From an uncultured Saprospiraceae bacterium (GTDB taxonomy: Bacteria; Bacteroidota; Bacteroidia; Chitinophagales; Saprospiraceae), in NCBI GenBank assembly GCA_938018185.1, contig CALIIW010000131.1, positions 1 through 49,158 on the forward strand: a stretch of DNA of 49,158 nucleotides, read 5' to 3'. The notes beneath the pieces are model-generated. The model made no database searches, had not been told where the DNA came from, and saw only the letters and a program-made list of their open reading frames with translations. This document shows, one piece after another, positions 35,098 through 45,785 of this stretch. The number at the start of each line of letters is the position of its first letter. The first letter of the stretch is position 1. The position numbers and the translations under genes are program-made.

Positions 35098-36222
35098 ATG
35101 ACTAACAAGACGGGTCAAAAAGCAATTTTACTTCTTGAGGACGGTACTTTTTACGAAGGTAAAGCTGCAGGCAAAATAGGCACTGCAACAGGCGAAATTT
35201 GTTTTAACACTGGAATGACAGGATATCAGGAGATTTTTACTGATCCTTCTTATTTTGGTCAGATAATGGTCACCACTAATCCGCATATTGGTAATTATGG
35301 AATTAAAAATTCGGAAAGCCAATCGCAAGGGATGAAAATTGCCGGCCTGGTTTGTAAAAAATTCACTAACAAATATTCTAGGATACTAGCAGATTCATCG
35401 ATTCAAGAATTTTTTGAAGAAAATGAAACCGTTGGAATTTCTGATGTTGATACACGTGCAATCGTAAAACGAATCAGAACTACTGGTGCAATGAATGCTA
35501 TTATTTCTTCGGAAATACTAGATTTAGATAAATTAAAAGCTTTATTAAAAGAAGTTCCTTCTATGGAAGGTCTAGAATTGGCTTCTAAAGTTTCTACAAA
35601 AGACGCTTATCTAATTGGGGATTCAAGTGCTGATTTAAAGGTTGCTGTTCTAGACTTTGGAGTCAAAAAAAATATATTGAATTGTCTGGCTAATCAAGGA
35701 TGCTACTTAAAAGTTTTTCCAGCTAAGACCTCTTTTGAAGAAGTGGAAAAGTGGAATCCTGATGGCATATTTTTGTCCAATGGCCCTGGTGATCCAGCTA
35801 GCATGGATTATGCCGTAAATCTTGCTAAAAAAGCGCTGCAAATTGATAAGCCTATTTTTGGAATTTGCCTCGGACATCAAATACTGGCCTTGGCTGTTGG
35901 GATTGATACTTATAAAATGAAACACGGACATAGAGGGCTTAACCATCCAGTAAAGAACCTCATAACGGGAAAATGCGAAATCACAAGCCAAAATCATGGC
36001 TTTGGTGTAAGTGCGGAAACCATTCGAGCGAATGCAGATAAAGTAGAGATCACTCATGTGAATCTCAATGACGATACCATAGAAGGAATTAAAGTAATAA
36101 ATAAGAAAGCATTTTCTGTTCAGTATCACCCAGAAGCTGCTCCTGGACCGCATGATGCTAGATATTTATTTAATGAATTTAAATCTTTAATGCAATCTGC
36201 ATTAGTAACAAACCAAAAATAA
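35098..36222 (+). CDS. carA: Carbamoyl-phosphate synthase, small (glutaminase) subunit
   Basis: 374 residues; supplies ammonia from glutamine to carbamoyl phosphate synthesis for pyrimidines and arginine. The N-terminal domain (about 1-180) is followed by a class I glutamine amidotransferase: catalytic Cys257 in GICLGHQ and the His/Glu of YHPEAAPGPHD near 345-350. carB is not in the window, so the large subunit is encoded elsewhere. Three bp before eno, which suggests one transcript despite different pathways. A weak TATCTTAG box lies upstream at 35075-35082. Confidence 0.95.
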   Translation: MTNKTGQKAILLLEDGTFYEGKAAGKIGTATGEICFNTGMTGYQEIFTDPSYFGQIMVTTNPHIGNYGIKNSESQSQGMKIAGLVCKKFTNKYSRILADSSIQEFFEENETVGISDVDTRAIVKRIRTTGAMNAIISSEILDLDKLKALLKEVPSMEGLELASKVSTKDAYLIGDSSADLKVAVLDFGVKKNILNCLANQGCYLKVFPAKTSFEEVEKWNPDGIFLSNGPGDPASMDYAVNLAKKALQIDKPIFGICLGHQILALAVGIDTYKMKHGHRGLNHPVKNLITGKCEITSQNHGFGVSAETIRANADKVEITHVNLNDDTIEGIKVINKKAFSVQYHPEAAPGPHDARYLFNEFKSLMQSALVTNQK

Positions 36223-37509
<1,287 letters not shown>

Positions 37510-37581
37510 TCTTTTAGCAAAAGTGGCAAAAGTCCACGATGTAATTTTATCTTTATAGTATAGATTGAAACACTATATGTA

Positions 37582-37887
37582 ATGAATCAGAAAATTTCCA
37601 AAACCTTTTCATCCTTTTTGGCACCAGTTAAAAATGGCTATATCATTGTCTTTTTGGCATTTGCAATATGGATGGTCTTTTTTGACACTAATAATGTAGG
37701 AAGACAAATAGGCAAGGCTGAAAAGTTGAATAAACTAATTGAAGAAAAAAAAGAGCTTCAGCGCAAAATTAACGATTCACAAACAGAGTTAGGCCAATTG
37801 AAGATTAACAAAGAAAAATACGCTCGAGAGCAGTATTATATGAAAAAAGATGATGAAGACGTTTTTGTAATAGATATAAAAAAATAA
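37582..37887 (+). CDS. DivIC/FtsB-like septum formation initiator
   Basis: 101 residues; one membrane helix (about 17-35, [14 protein letters not shown]) followed by a coiled coil (about 45-75) ending in [19 protein letters not shown] acidic residues. This is the FtsB/DivIC pattern: a small divisome protein that recruits FtsL and FtsQ at the septum. Its place next to eno fits other bacteria, where ftsB often follows eno (established synteny). Only 1 bp separates it from sucD. Confidence 0.85.
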   Translation: MNQKISKTFSSFLAPVKNGYIIVFLAFAIWMVFFDTNNVGRQIGKAEKLNKLIEEKKELQRKINDSQTELGQLKINKEKYAREQYYMKKDDEDVFVIDIKK

Positions 37888-37888
37888 A

Positions 37889-38776
37889 ATGGCTGTTTTA
37901 GTAAATAAAAATTCAAAAATCATTGTTCAAGGTTTTACTGGAAAGGAAGGTTCTTTCCATGCGGGGCAAATGATCGAGTACGGTACCAACATTGTTGGTG
38001 GAGTGACTCCTGGCAAAGGAGGACAAGTACATTTAGATAAACCAGTTTTTAATACAGTTATGGAATCTGTTGAAAAAGCAGGTGCTGATACGAGTATCAT
38101 TTTTGTTCCTCCAAAGTTTGCTGCTGATGCTATCATGGAAGCTGCTGACGCTGGGATAAAAGTTGTCATTTGCATCACAGAAGGTATTCCTGTTCAAGAT
38201 ATGGTTAAGGTAAAGGCTTACCTTGATGATAGACCAGCTACCAGACTTGTTGGACCTAACTGTCCTGGAGTTATGACACCAGGAGAGGCAAAAGTTGGTA
38301 TCATGCCAGGCTTCATTCATAGAGAAGGAAGAATTGGCATTGTTTCTAGATCAGGTACTTTAACTTATGAAGCAGTTGATCAAGTAACTAAAGCTGGTTT
38401 AGGACAATCTACTTGTATTGGTATTGGTGGAGATCCAATTGTAGGTACAACAACTAAAGATGCTGTTGAACTTTTGATGAATGATCCGGAGACTGATGGC
38501 ATCATCATGATAGGAGAGATTGGAGGTAGTATGGAAGCGAATGCATCAAGATGGATCAAAGAACACGGTACAAAACCTGTTGTTGGTTTTATCGCAGGAC
38601 AAACGGCTCCTAAAGGAAGAACGATGGGGCATGCCGGCGCAATTGTTGGAGGTCATGAAGATACTGCTGAAGCTAAAATGCGTATCATGGAAGAATGCGG
38701 AATCCACGTTGTAAAATCTCCTGCTGAAATTGGTCAAACAATGTTGAGGGCACTAGAAAAAACTGGAGTAGCTTAA
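37889..38776 (+). CDS. sucD: Succinate-CoA ligase, alpha subunit
   Basis: 295 residues; makes succinate and ATP or GTP from succinyl-CoA in the TCA cycle. Seen: the CoA-binding Rossmann start ([15 protein letters not shown]), [20 protein letters not shown], and GHAGAIVGG, whose His is the phosphohistidine of the family. sucC is not adjacent, so the beta subunit lies elsewhere. It starts 1 bp after the DivIC-like gene. The gene is followed by a gap full of hairpins. Confidence 0.96.
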   Translation: MAVLVNKNSKIIVQGFTGKEGSFHAGQMIEYGTNIVGGVTPGKGGQVHLDKPVFNTVMESVEKAGADTSIIFVPPKFAADAIMEAADAGIKVVICITEGIPVQDMVKVKAYLDDRPATRLVGPNCPGVMTPGEAKVGIMPGFIHREGRIGIVSRSGTLTYEAVDQVTKAGLGQSTCIGIGGDPIVGTTTKDAVELLMNDPETDGIIMIGEIGGSMEANASRWIKEHGTKPVVGFIAGQTAPKGRTMGHAGAIVGGHEDTAEAKMRIMEECGIHVVKSPAEIGQTMLRALEKTGVA

Positions 38777-38778
38777 AA

Positions 38779-38820
38779 AGGCCATTAGCTTTTTGCTATT
38801 AGCCATTGGCTATTTTTAAA
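38779..38820. repeat. GCTATTAGC-type repeat unit
   Basis: The sequence after the sucD stop contains GCCATTAGCT, GCTATTAGCC and ATTGGCTATT in succession. Related words in opposite orientation occur at 39132-39168 at the other end of the gap. Confidence 0.4.
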
Positions 38821-38863
38821 AATAGAAAAGTCTGTCTCAGTTACTGAGACAGACTTTTCTATT
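38821..38863. terminator. Long perfect hairpin terminator after sucD
   Basis: A 20-bp perfect stem (38821-38840 with 38844-38863) around a TTA loop. Its outer arm is TTTTCTATT. It can work on both strands and lies 45 bp past sucD. Confidence 0.8.
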
Positions 38864-39068
38864 TAAATACGTCTAACCTAGGGCTATTCTTAATAGCCCA
38901 ACTTCAAATGCTACAACTTTTTAGGTATAGAAACAGCTAACCGATCAAAAAAATCCTGCAATCCATAAATCCTAAAAATCCCAGTACAGACAAGAACAGC
39001 AAAAAACTATGTATCTATGTTTATAACTATTGTGTTCTATGTGTTTCAAAATATCTAGTACCAATTGT
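38864..39068. repeat. Gene-free stretch with repeat-like modules
   Basis: No coding sequence found. It contains a perfect 8-bp hairpin (GGGCTATT/AATAGCCC, 38881-38899), a reiterated AATCC block (38951-38991) and a CTATGT-rich block with copies at 39007, 39015 and 39037. Such short reiterated modules look like dispersed intergenic repeats (inference). Confidence 0.4.
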
Positions 39069-39080
39069 ATCCTCAAAACA

Positions 39081-39118
39081 AAAAAAGCCTGCCCCGATTT
39101 CTCGAAGCAGGCTTTTTT
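39081..39118 (-). terminator. Terminator of the minus-strand Omp28-like gene
   Basis: AAAAAAGCCTGC pairs with GCAGGCTTTTTT (39107-39118) in a 12-bp perfect stem with a 14-nt loop. It can end transcripts from both sides; it lies 51 bp past the stop at 39169. Confidence 0.85.
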
Positions 39119-39131
39119 ATTAGAATTATAT

Positions 39132-39168
39132 GCCAACAGCTAAAAGCTAATAGCCAATAGCGCGTAGC
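39132..39168. repeat. Second GCTAATAGC-type repeat unit
   Basis: It holds AGCTAAAAGCTAATAGCC and AATAGC words, inverted relative to the unit at 38779. It runs directly into the stop codon of the next gene. Confidence 0.4.
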
Positions 39169-41187
39169 CTATTTCTGTAATTGAATTTTCTTAGTAATTA
39201 AAGCATTATCCAATTGAATATGCATAATGTACATGCCATTAGATAAATCAGATCCATTAAAAGGAAGTAATTGCGTTCCATTAAGTTCTCCATAAGATCT
39301 TTCAGCTACTAATTGTCCAGTTGCATTAAATACTGTCATGTGAACATTAGTTGTTTCTTCTAAGTTTAACTCAACATTAGTAATTCCAGAAAATGGATTA
39401 GGAGAAACTTTTGCAAGTTCGTTTCTGAAATTATCAGAAACACTAGAAGGTGGTATAAGATCAGACAATTTGAAAATCTTTGCATTTGCAGAGGTACCAT
39501 CAGGTCTATTTAGAATTACAACAACTTTTATTTCATCAAAATCCCAATCCGGAAGTATAGTGGCATTGAAGTCAAAACTGTGCTCTTCACCTGCAGAAAC
39601 AGATGCAGGTAAACTACCAGCTTCTCCAGTTACTCCACCTAAGATTACTCTTGCAACGTGATCATAAACCATGTCAGCAGCAGGAACTGGATCAGGTAAC
39701 AATTCATATCCTCCCATTACTCCTCGAGTACCGCCAGCATAGGCATTTACTTGAGCATAAGCAGGTGTAGTTCCTGTTACTCCGTCTTCCATAATTACAG
39801 CAGATAATGAATAACCACTTACTGCATCAGTGAATTGTGCAGAAGCTGTAAGAACAACATCTCCTGAAGCTTCATCATAAGTAGCAGCAGCACCAAGAAC
39901 AGCAGGTGCAGGCGTAGCTAATCTAGGGAAAAATAACCTTTCTATATCATCGGTAATACCAAAACCAAATATTTCCTCTCTAGATACTTTCATTGTCGGA
40001 AATCCCGTAAATCCAGAAGCTGCAATATATCCAGGAACTTCCATTGGATCATTAAAGTGAGCTGCAATACCTACAAAGTATTCAGGGTATTCTCTGAACA
40101 TATACTTCATAAATACATCTCCTCTTGGGCACCAAGTACACCATGTACCAGTTCCTTCTTCTACTAATACTCCTCTATTTTCCGCAGGGGTATAACCAGT
40201 AACCATACCTGTAGCTACATTGTTTGACATATCGTCATCCATTCCTTCATTAACATTAGTAATAGTAATTGTTAAATCATTTTCACCTTCTACTGTAGTA
40301 TAAGCCGATTCAGTAAATGCATATACAGCAGATTCTAACGAACCTAAAAATTCTCCATCATAAGACTGAGTGTATGAATTTGTACCATCATCAAGTGTAG
40401 CATCAAAAGATACAATTGGCTCTGTACCAATATTTTTTACCCCAAAAGAAACTGGAATGTCTCTACCGGTCAACATAGCTGACTTTGCAAAGACTGTTGT
40501 TGGTGCAGCATCTATTGGAAGAAGTACTCTTTCTTTGTATTCAAATTTTACATCATCGACATACATTAATGATTGGCCTTCTTCAGGGTTTAATGCATAA
40601 AGATTGACACTTGCAATAGAATTATTTATATTTTCAAAAGAACCTAAAGAAACATCATCAACAAAAACCTCCCACACATTGTATGTTAAATCTATTTCGA
40701 TTCTTACTTTAAACCATGTGTCAAAAGGGAATGGGCTTTCCAACTGGCCTGCATTACCAGAATTTGCAAAAATTGCATTTCCATTGGCATAAAAGTAGTT
40801 GTTCATTGTCCATTCTGTTCCAATTGTTGTTTCTCCTTGAAAGTTAAAGTATGCACCTGACCCAGAAGTTATATACATCATTTGCTCATAGGCAAAGTCT
40901 CCTACAATGTATTTGTTTCCAAATGGAAGTACAATATCAGTTGGTCCACCACCTGGGTTTAAAGCTTCAAGCTTTAATGATTGAGTACCGCTAAATGCTT
41001 GTTCATCAGTAATATTAGTATCATCCGCCCCACCTCCTGGTGATGCCCATGATTCCCATACGTCTGAAGTTGCTGCAATTAGATCCCCATTTGTGTAAGA
41101 CTCAAAATCGTCTGCAAAATTTACATCCTGTGCATATAGGCCGGCAACCATCAACACAGAAAACAGCGTGTATAAAATTTTTCTCAT
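39169..41187 (-). CDS. Omp28-like T9SS protein (CxxC thioredoxin-like)
   Basis: 672 residues with signal peptide (about 1-19). An N-terminal beta-rich domain resembling a concanavalin/LamG fold (about 22-215) is followed by a CARDB-like stretch (about 225-330). A thioredoxin-like Omp28 segment begins with GTGTWCTWCPRG (CxxC about 347-350) and contains the DPMEVPGYI and GFTGFPTMKV patterns. A type A T9SS sorting domain (KVSPNPFSG...) closes the protein. It is therefore surface-exposed or released (inference). A paralogue lies at 47100-48998, with a different N-terminal domain. The function of the Omp28 group is not known to me. Confidence 0.85.
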   Translation of the reverse strand: MRKILYTLFSVLMVAGLYAQDVNFADDFESYTNGDLIAATSDVWESWASPGGGADDTNITDEQAFSGTQSLKLEALNPGGGPTDIVLPFGNKYIVGDFAYEQMMYITSGSGAYFNFQGETTIGTEWTMNNYFYANGNAIFANSGNAGQLESPFPFDTWFKVRIEIDLTYNVWEVFVDDVSLGSFENINNSIASVNLYALNPEEGQSLMYVDDVKFEYKERVLLPIDAAPTTVFAKSAMLTGRDIPVSFGVKNIGTEPIVSFDATLDDGTNSYTQSYDGEFLGSLESAVYAFTESAYTTVEGENDLTITITNVNEGMDDDMSNNVATGMVTGYTPAENRGVLVEEGTGTWCTWCPRGDVFMKYMFREYPEYFVGIAAHFNDPMEVPGYIAASGFTGFPTMKVSREEIFGFGITDDIERLFFPRLATPAPAVLGAAATYDEASGDVVLTASAQFTDAVSGYSLSAVIMEDGVTGTTPAYAQVNAYAGGTRGVMGGYELLPDPVPAADMVYDHVARVILGGVTGEAGSLPASVSAGEEHSFDFNATILPDWDFDEIKVVVILNRPDGTSANAKIFKLSDLIPPSSVSDNFRNELAKVSPNPFSGITNVELNLEETTNVHMTVFNATGQLVAERSYGELNGTQLLPFNGSDLSNGMYIMHIQLDNALITKKIQLQK

Positions 41188-41655
41188 AGAAAGTTTGTTT
41201 TAATTAATTATTTAATGTTATAAATCTGTAATACCCTAAAATTACCAAATAAGCTTGATAAAAAAGCAAATAGAGGAGTAAAATTGAATGAAAAATGGAG
41301 TGAAAAATGACAAATTGAAGACTAATTAGGTCAGAGACTCTTTGATTTTGTTATTTCAAATGAGATAGTCGAATGACTATAAATTGTTCTTTTTATTTTT
41401 ACGGACTTTAATTCGAATTTTTATCCTTAAAAAAGCTTTATAACCCTTGACATGGTTTGAATTAAAGAATTAAAATATTTTTAATCTTTGTCTACTTTTT
41501 TAATCTGGAAAAAACATAAAGGGTTTAACTAGCATAGCGATGGACTTTTACCCATCACTATGGTAGCGATATAATTCAGAACCCGTCTGGGTGACATTAT
41601 TTAGAATGACTTCGTCATTATAATGAGGTGAACAGAAATTTTATGGGTTAAAGCC
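41188..41655. other. 468-bp gap without genes
   Basis: AT-rich, no credible ORF. It holds hairpins: an imperfect 11-bp stem (41533-41543 with 41552-41562), ACCC/GGGT (41582-41592) and AATGAC/GTCATT (41605-41619). None is followed by a T-run. The gap separates the lpdA stop from the upstream region of the Omp28-like gene on the same strand. Confidence 0.5.
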
Positions 41656-43056
41656 TTACATATGCAAGGCCCTCTTGCCAGTTGCATCCAATGCAGCCTC
41701 CTTCATCGCCTCCGTATAAGTAGGATGTGCATGACTCATTCTAGCCACATCTTCCGCTGATCCTCTGAATTCCATGATAGCAACCGCCTCAGCGATCATA
41801 TCTGCTGTCCTTGGTCCAACCATATGTACGCCTAATACTTCATCAGTGTCTCCATTAGCGAGTACTTTTACCATCCCTTCAATATCCATACTTGCTCTGG
41901 CTCTACCTAGAGCTTTGAAAGGAAATTTTCCAACCTTATAATTGATACCTGCTTCTTTAAGCTGCTCTTCTGTTTGCCCAACAGCTGCAACTTCAGGCCA
42001 AGTATAAACTACACCTGGAATAAGATTGTAATCAATATGTGGTTTTTGGCCACTCATATATTCAGCTACCAAAACACCTTCTTCTTCTGCCTTGTGGGCC
42101 AACATCGCTCCTTGAATAACATCTCCTATAGCAAAAATACCTGGGATCTCTGTTTCAAGATGACCGTTGACATTTATCCTACCTTTATCATCTGTTGAAA
42201 TGCCAACATTTTCTAATCCAAGACCATCCGTATAAGCTCTTCTACCTATGGCAACCAAACAATAATCTGCCTTGATTTCCAATTCGTCTTCTGTGTCTCT
42301 TTTCTTAAATTTGATGGTTGCGCCTTTAGCTGTTCCTTTTACAGCAGTAACCATATGCTTCAAATGAAACTTGATTCCGATCTTCTTTAAGGCACGCATT
42401 AATTCTTTGCTGCAATCTTTATCCATTCCCGCAATAATCCTGTCTGCATATTCGATTACATCAATTTGAGTACCTAGTCTAGCAAAAACAGAACCCAGTT
42501 CAAGTCCGATTACGCCTCCTCCTATCACCACCATCCTCTTAGGAATTGAATCAATATTCAAAGCTTCAGTAGAGGTAATCACTCGATTTTTATCATAGTT
42601 AAAAGCCGGAGGACAAATTGGTTTTGAACCAGTGGCTATGATTACTTTTTGACTTGTAACCTTAGTTGTCTTTTCTGCGCCTTTTATTGAGATTTCATTT
42701 TTTGATATGAAGGATCCATGTCCATGATATATATCAATTTTATTCTTTTTCATTAAGAACTCAACACCTTTGCAAGTTTGATCTACAACATCTGTCTTTC
42801 TCTTGATCATTTGCTTCATATCAACCTTCAAGTCTTTTAGATTGATACCATGTGTGGCAAATTTATCTTTGGCATTGTGATAATGCTCTGAAGAATCCAA
42901 AAGCGCCTTTGAAGGTATACATCCTACATTCAAACAGGTTCCTCCAAGCGTGTCATATTTTTCAATAATGGCTGTCTTCATGCCCAACTGTGCACATCTT
43001 ATTGCTGCTACATAGCCTCCAGGTCCTGAACCAATTACTGTTACATCATACTGCAT
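41656..43056 (-). CDS. lpdA: Dihydrolipoyl dehydrogenase
   Basis: 466 residues; FAD enzyme (E3) that reoxidises the lipoyl group of pyruvate, 2-oxoglutarate and branched-chain complexes. Seen: FAD motif GSGPGGYVAA (9-18), redox pair in GGTCLNVGCIPSK, NAD motif GGGVIGLELGS, and the C-terminal catalytic pair in HAHPTYTEAMKEA. No E1 or E2 gene is adjacent. It lies 38 bp downstream of ricT and may be cotranscribed. Confidence 0.95.
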   Translation of the reverse strand: MQYDVTVIGSGPGGYVAAIRCAQLGMKTAIIEKYDTLGGTCLNVGCIPSKALLDSSEHYHNAKDKFATHGINLKDLKVDMKQMIKRKTDVVDQTCKGVEFLMKKNKIDIYHGHGSFISKNEISIKGAEKTTKVTSQKVIIATGSKPICPPAFNYDKNRVITSTEALNIDSIPKRMVVIGGGVIGLELGSVFARLGTQIDVIEYADRIIAGMDKDCSKELMRALKKIGIKFHLKHMVTAVKGTAKGATIKFKKRDTEDELEIKADYCLVAIGRRAYTDGLGLENVGISTDDKGRINVNGHLETEIPGIFAIGDVIQGAMLAHKAEEEGVLVAEYMSGQKPHIDYNLIPGVVYTWPEVAAVGQTEEQLKEAGINYKVGKFPFKALGRARASMDIEGMVKVLANGDTDEVLGVHMVGPRTADMIAEAVAIMEFRGSAEDVARMSHAHPTYTEAMKEAALDATGKRALHM

Positions 43057-43094
43057 ATCTATAATATTTATACCTCTTTTTTATTAGTGTTTTA

Positions 43095-44594
43095 TTAATC
43101 TTTTTTCTCCGGCTTATCCCAGCCACTTTTGCCTTGTTTATTGTCCGGCGCTTTTTTAGCTGGCTTTTTATCCCAGCCACTTTTTTCTTGTTTATTTTCT
43201 GGGCCTTTTTTGGCTGTTTTTTTATCCCAAGCACTTTTTTCTTGTTTATTATCTGGACCTTTTTTCTCTGGCTTATTATCAGAGCCAGTATTCCTATTCT
43301 TATTAAAAGGTTTCTTCTTCTTTTTCTTAGGATATGGTTTTTTGTTACCTAGATTCTGGTTTCCAGAAGCTTTGTCTTTTGATTGATTTGGAGAATTGCT
43401 ATTCTCTTTGTTTGTATTATTAGACTTGCCCGCAGGTTTGCCAGTATTGGTTTTATTTCTTGGACCTTTATTTTTGTTTTTATTTGGTCTTCTTTTTTTC
43501 TTTTTTCTCTTCTCCATCGGAAGCTCAATAACATCATTTACAGACTCATAGTCTATAACTTTTTCCAAAGACTCATACACACGTTCATTTAATTCCGCAG
43601 GCTTTTTCTTTTCTTTATTTAAAGCCAAAATTTCCTTTACACGATCAACCTTCACTTGATGAAACTGCCCTCTAACGCCTTCAGTTATATAGGCATAAAA
43701 CATGATTCCTTTGAATATATCTGTCTTTACCAAACGTGCTCGTCCAGCTTCTGTTTCCAAAACATCTGCTTTGTCTGGAAATGCTTCAAGTGCTTCCATG
43801 TAAGTGTCCAGCTCATAATTTAAGCAGCACTTCAAACGTCCACATTGACCTGACAATTTCGCTTGATTTATGGCTAAATTTTGATACCTAGCTGCTGTTG
43901 TTGATACAGTCTTAAAATCTGTCAACCAAGTAGAACAACAAAGTTCTCTACCACAAGAGCCTATGCCACCTATTCTTGCAGATTCTTGTCTTGCACCTAT
44001 TTGACGCATTTCGATCTTTACCTTAAATTCTTTCGCAAAATGTCTAATCAGTTCTCTAAAATCAACACGCCCTTCTGCCGTATAATAGAAAGTAGCTTTG
44101 CGCTTATCTGCTTGAAATTCTACATCACCGATTTTCATATCTAAAGCAAGATCTTTAGCTATTTTTCTAGCTTGGATCATAGATCTTTTCTCCATGGCTC
44201 TCGCTTCTGTCATTTTTTCAAGATCCCTGTCATTTGCAACCCTAATAACTGACTTCAATACATTTGAATCATTGACTTTCTTCTTCTTCATTTGTAATCT
44301 GACCAGTTCGCCAGAAAGTGCAATGCTTCCTATATCATACCCAACATCAGACTCTACAAGTACGATGTCTCCAGTTATAGCTCTTGCTGATTTTGGATTT
44401 TTGTAAAAACTCATTCGGGAGCCTTGATGAAAACTAACCTCGACATATTCATAGTTGTCATAATCCGGAATATCCATCTTAGCCAACCAATCAAAAGAAT
44501 TTCTTTTATTGCATCCACCCGTTAGGCAGGAACCTTTACTTTGACAGCCACCTGGTACACCATCTTTTCCACTCGAACAACTTGTGCAACCCAT
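43095..44594 (-). CDS. ricT: RicT-like PSP1-domain protein with repetitive basic tail
   Basis: 499 residues. The N terminus is Cys-rich (MGCTSCSSGKDG, GGCQSKGSC). The PSP1 domain (about 55-300) has the conserved Cys sites GSCGRELCCSTWL and QCGRLKCCLNYEL. In B. subtilis YaaT/RicT works with RicA and RicF in an Fe-S protein complex affecting mRNA processing. The order holB-ricT matches B. subtilis holB-yaaT. The last 190 residues are low-complexity Lys/Asn/Pro, ending in three copies of an 18-residue repeat (KKGPDNKQEKSAWDKK type). This tail is unusual; its function is unknown. Confidence 0.85.
   Translation of the reverse strand: MGCTSCSSGKDGVPGGCQSKGSCLTGGCNKRNSFDWLAKMDIPDYDNYEYVEVSFHQGSRMSFYKNPKSARAITGDIVLVESDVGYDIGSIALSGELVRLQMKKKKVNDSNVLKSVIRVANDRDLEKMTEARAMEKRSMIQARKIAKDLALDMKIGDVEFQADKRKATFYYTAEGRVDFRELIRHFAKEFKVKIEMRQIGARQESARIGGIGSCGRELCCSTWLTDFKTVSTTAARYQNLAINQAKLSGQCGRLKCCLNYELDTYMEALEAFPDKADVLETEAGRARLVKTDIFKGIMFYAYITEGVRGQFHQVKVDRVKEILALNKEKKKPAELNERVYESLEKVIDYESVNDVIELPMEKRKKKKRRPNKNKNKGPRNKTNTGKPAGKSNNTNKENSNSPNQSKDKASGNQNLGNKKPYPKKKKKKPFNKNRNTGSDNKPEKKGPDNKQEKSAWDKKTAKKGPENKQEKSGWDKKPAKKAPDNKQGKSGWDKPEKKD
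43098..43290 (-). repeat. 54-bp tandem repeat in the ricT 3' end
   Basis: Three imperfect copies of a 54-bp unit encode the 18-residue repeat with SGWDKK and PDNKQ cores. Copy boundaries are marked by TATCCCAGCCACTTTT and its variants. Confidence 0.6.
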
Positions 44595-44638
44595 AATTTT
44601 GAATTTATAATGGTTTATAATAACAAGCCATCACTTTA

Positions 44639-45757
44639 TTAAGCAACAGCCATATTTTTTTTAAATGATCTATTCAATTCAATACTTAACGTAATTAGTA
44701 AGAGCTTAATATTTGCATTTCTTTCTATGTAGTAAAAATTTTCACTTATCCTTTCAGACAACATACTAATTGCATCTGGATCTAAAAAAGTGGCGAACTT
44801 TTTTGCAAATGCTATTTCTTGCGCTTGCAACTTAATCATCTCCTCTGGGATATAATCGATTCTTAAACATTCTCTGATAAAGTGTCCAAAATAATCTAAA
44901 AATGATTTTATTTCTGACTTTGATAATACGCCTAACTCATCACATAGTTCAAAAATATCAAATTGCTTTCCAGCATAAGAAGCTCTTAAAAATCTGGTTA
45001 AATTATTAAAGTTTTCATCTACACTAGATTGGAGCATATTTATAGCATGATGCATGTTTCCATCTGAAACTGCAACGATGGTTTTAACTTCCTTAGCCGA
45101 AGCCTTAAAGTTTTCTGTTAAAATTGCCTCTGCTTTTTCATCAGAAAATTTAGTTAAGTTGATAATCTGACATCTTGAAAGAATAGTTCCTAAAAGTTTA
45201 TCGGTGTCACTGCACACAAATATGAAATAACTATTCTCTGGCGGCTCCTCTATTAATTTTAGCAACCTATTACCTTCTCCACCAAGCAATTCTGGTAGCC
45301 AAATGATAGACACCTTATTGCCTCCTTCAAAAGCTCGGAGGTTTATTTTTTTAATGATATTTATACATTCAGCTTTTGGAATATTGCCCTGTTTGTTCTT
45401 TTCTCCATCTAATTTTTGGAGCCAATCCTTTAATGTGCTAAAAGGATTTTCTAGTATCATGCTCCTCCATTCCTTGATAAAAGTATCACTCATTACTTTT
45501 GAGCCAATTGTTGGGAAAGTATAATGGATGTCTGGATGTATAAGCTTGTCAGCTTTTTGGCAAGAACTACATGCATTACATGCCAAACCGTTTTTAAGAT
45601 TCTTACAAACTAAAGCTTTTGATAATTTTAAGGCGTTTAGTAGTTTACCTATACCTTTCGCACCACTTAGAAGTATGGCATGAGGAATCCTGTCAGAAGA
45701 AAGCACCTTCTGGATTTTATTATCAATAGAAATGTTATTAAAACTATTATTTATCAT
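44639..45757 (-). CDS. holB: DNA polymerase III delta' subunit
   Basis: 372 residues; part of the clamp loader. Walker A region GAKGIGK (about 31-37) is in place, and a zinc-type Cys set is seen as CKNLKNGLACNACSSC (about 53-68). A SRC-like sensor motif reads LSRCQIINL (about 193). Length is close to the family. It is 44 bp upstream of ricT, and 28 bp downstream of the peroxidase gene, so the three may be cotranscribed. Confidence 0.9.
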   Translation of the reverse strand: MINNSFNNISIDNKIQKVLSSDRIPHAILLSGAKGIGKLLNALKLSKALVCKNLKNGLACNACSSCQKADKLIHPDIHYTFPTIGSKVMSDTFIKEWRSMILENPFSTLKDWLQKLDGEKNKQGNIPKAECINIIKKINLRAFEGGNKVSIIWLPELLGGEGNRLLKLIEEPPENSYFIFVCSDTDKLLGTILSRCQIINLTKFSDEKAEAILTENFKASAKEVKTIVAVSDGNMHHAINMLQSSVDENFNNLTRFLRASYAGKQFDIFELCDELGVLSKSEIKSFLDYFGHFIRECLRIDYIPEEMIKLQAQEIAFAKKFATFLDPDAISMLSERISENFYYIERNANIKLLLITLSIELNRSFKKNMAVA

Positions 45758-45785
45758 TAGGAAACCTTAACCTAATGACTTTGAG

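Noticed and set aside
43046..43234. Lys-rich 62-codon frame at the ricT 3' end
   Set aside because: It is the tandem repeat of ricT read in another frame on the same strand.
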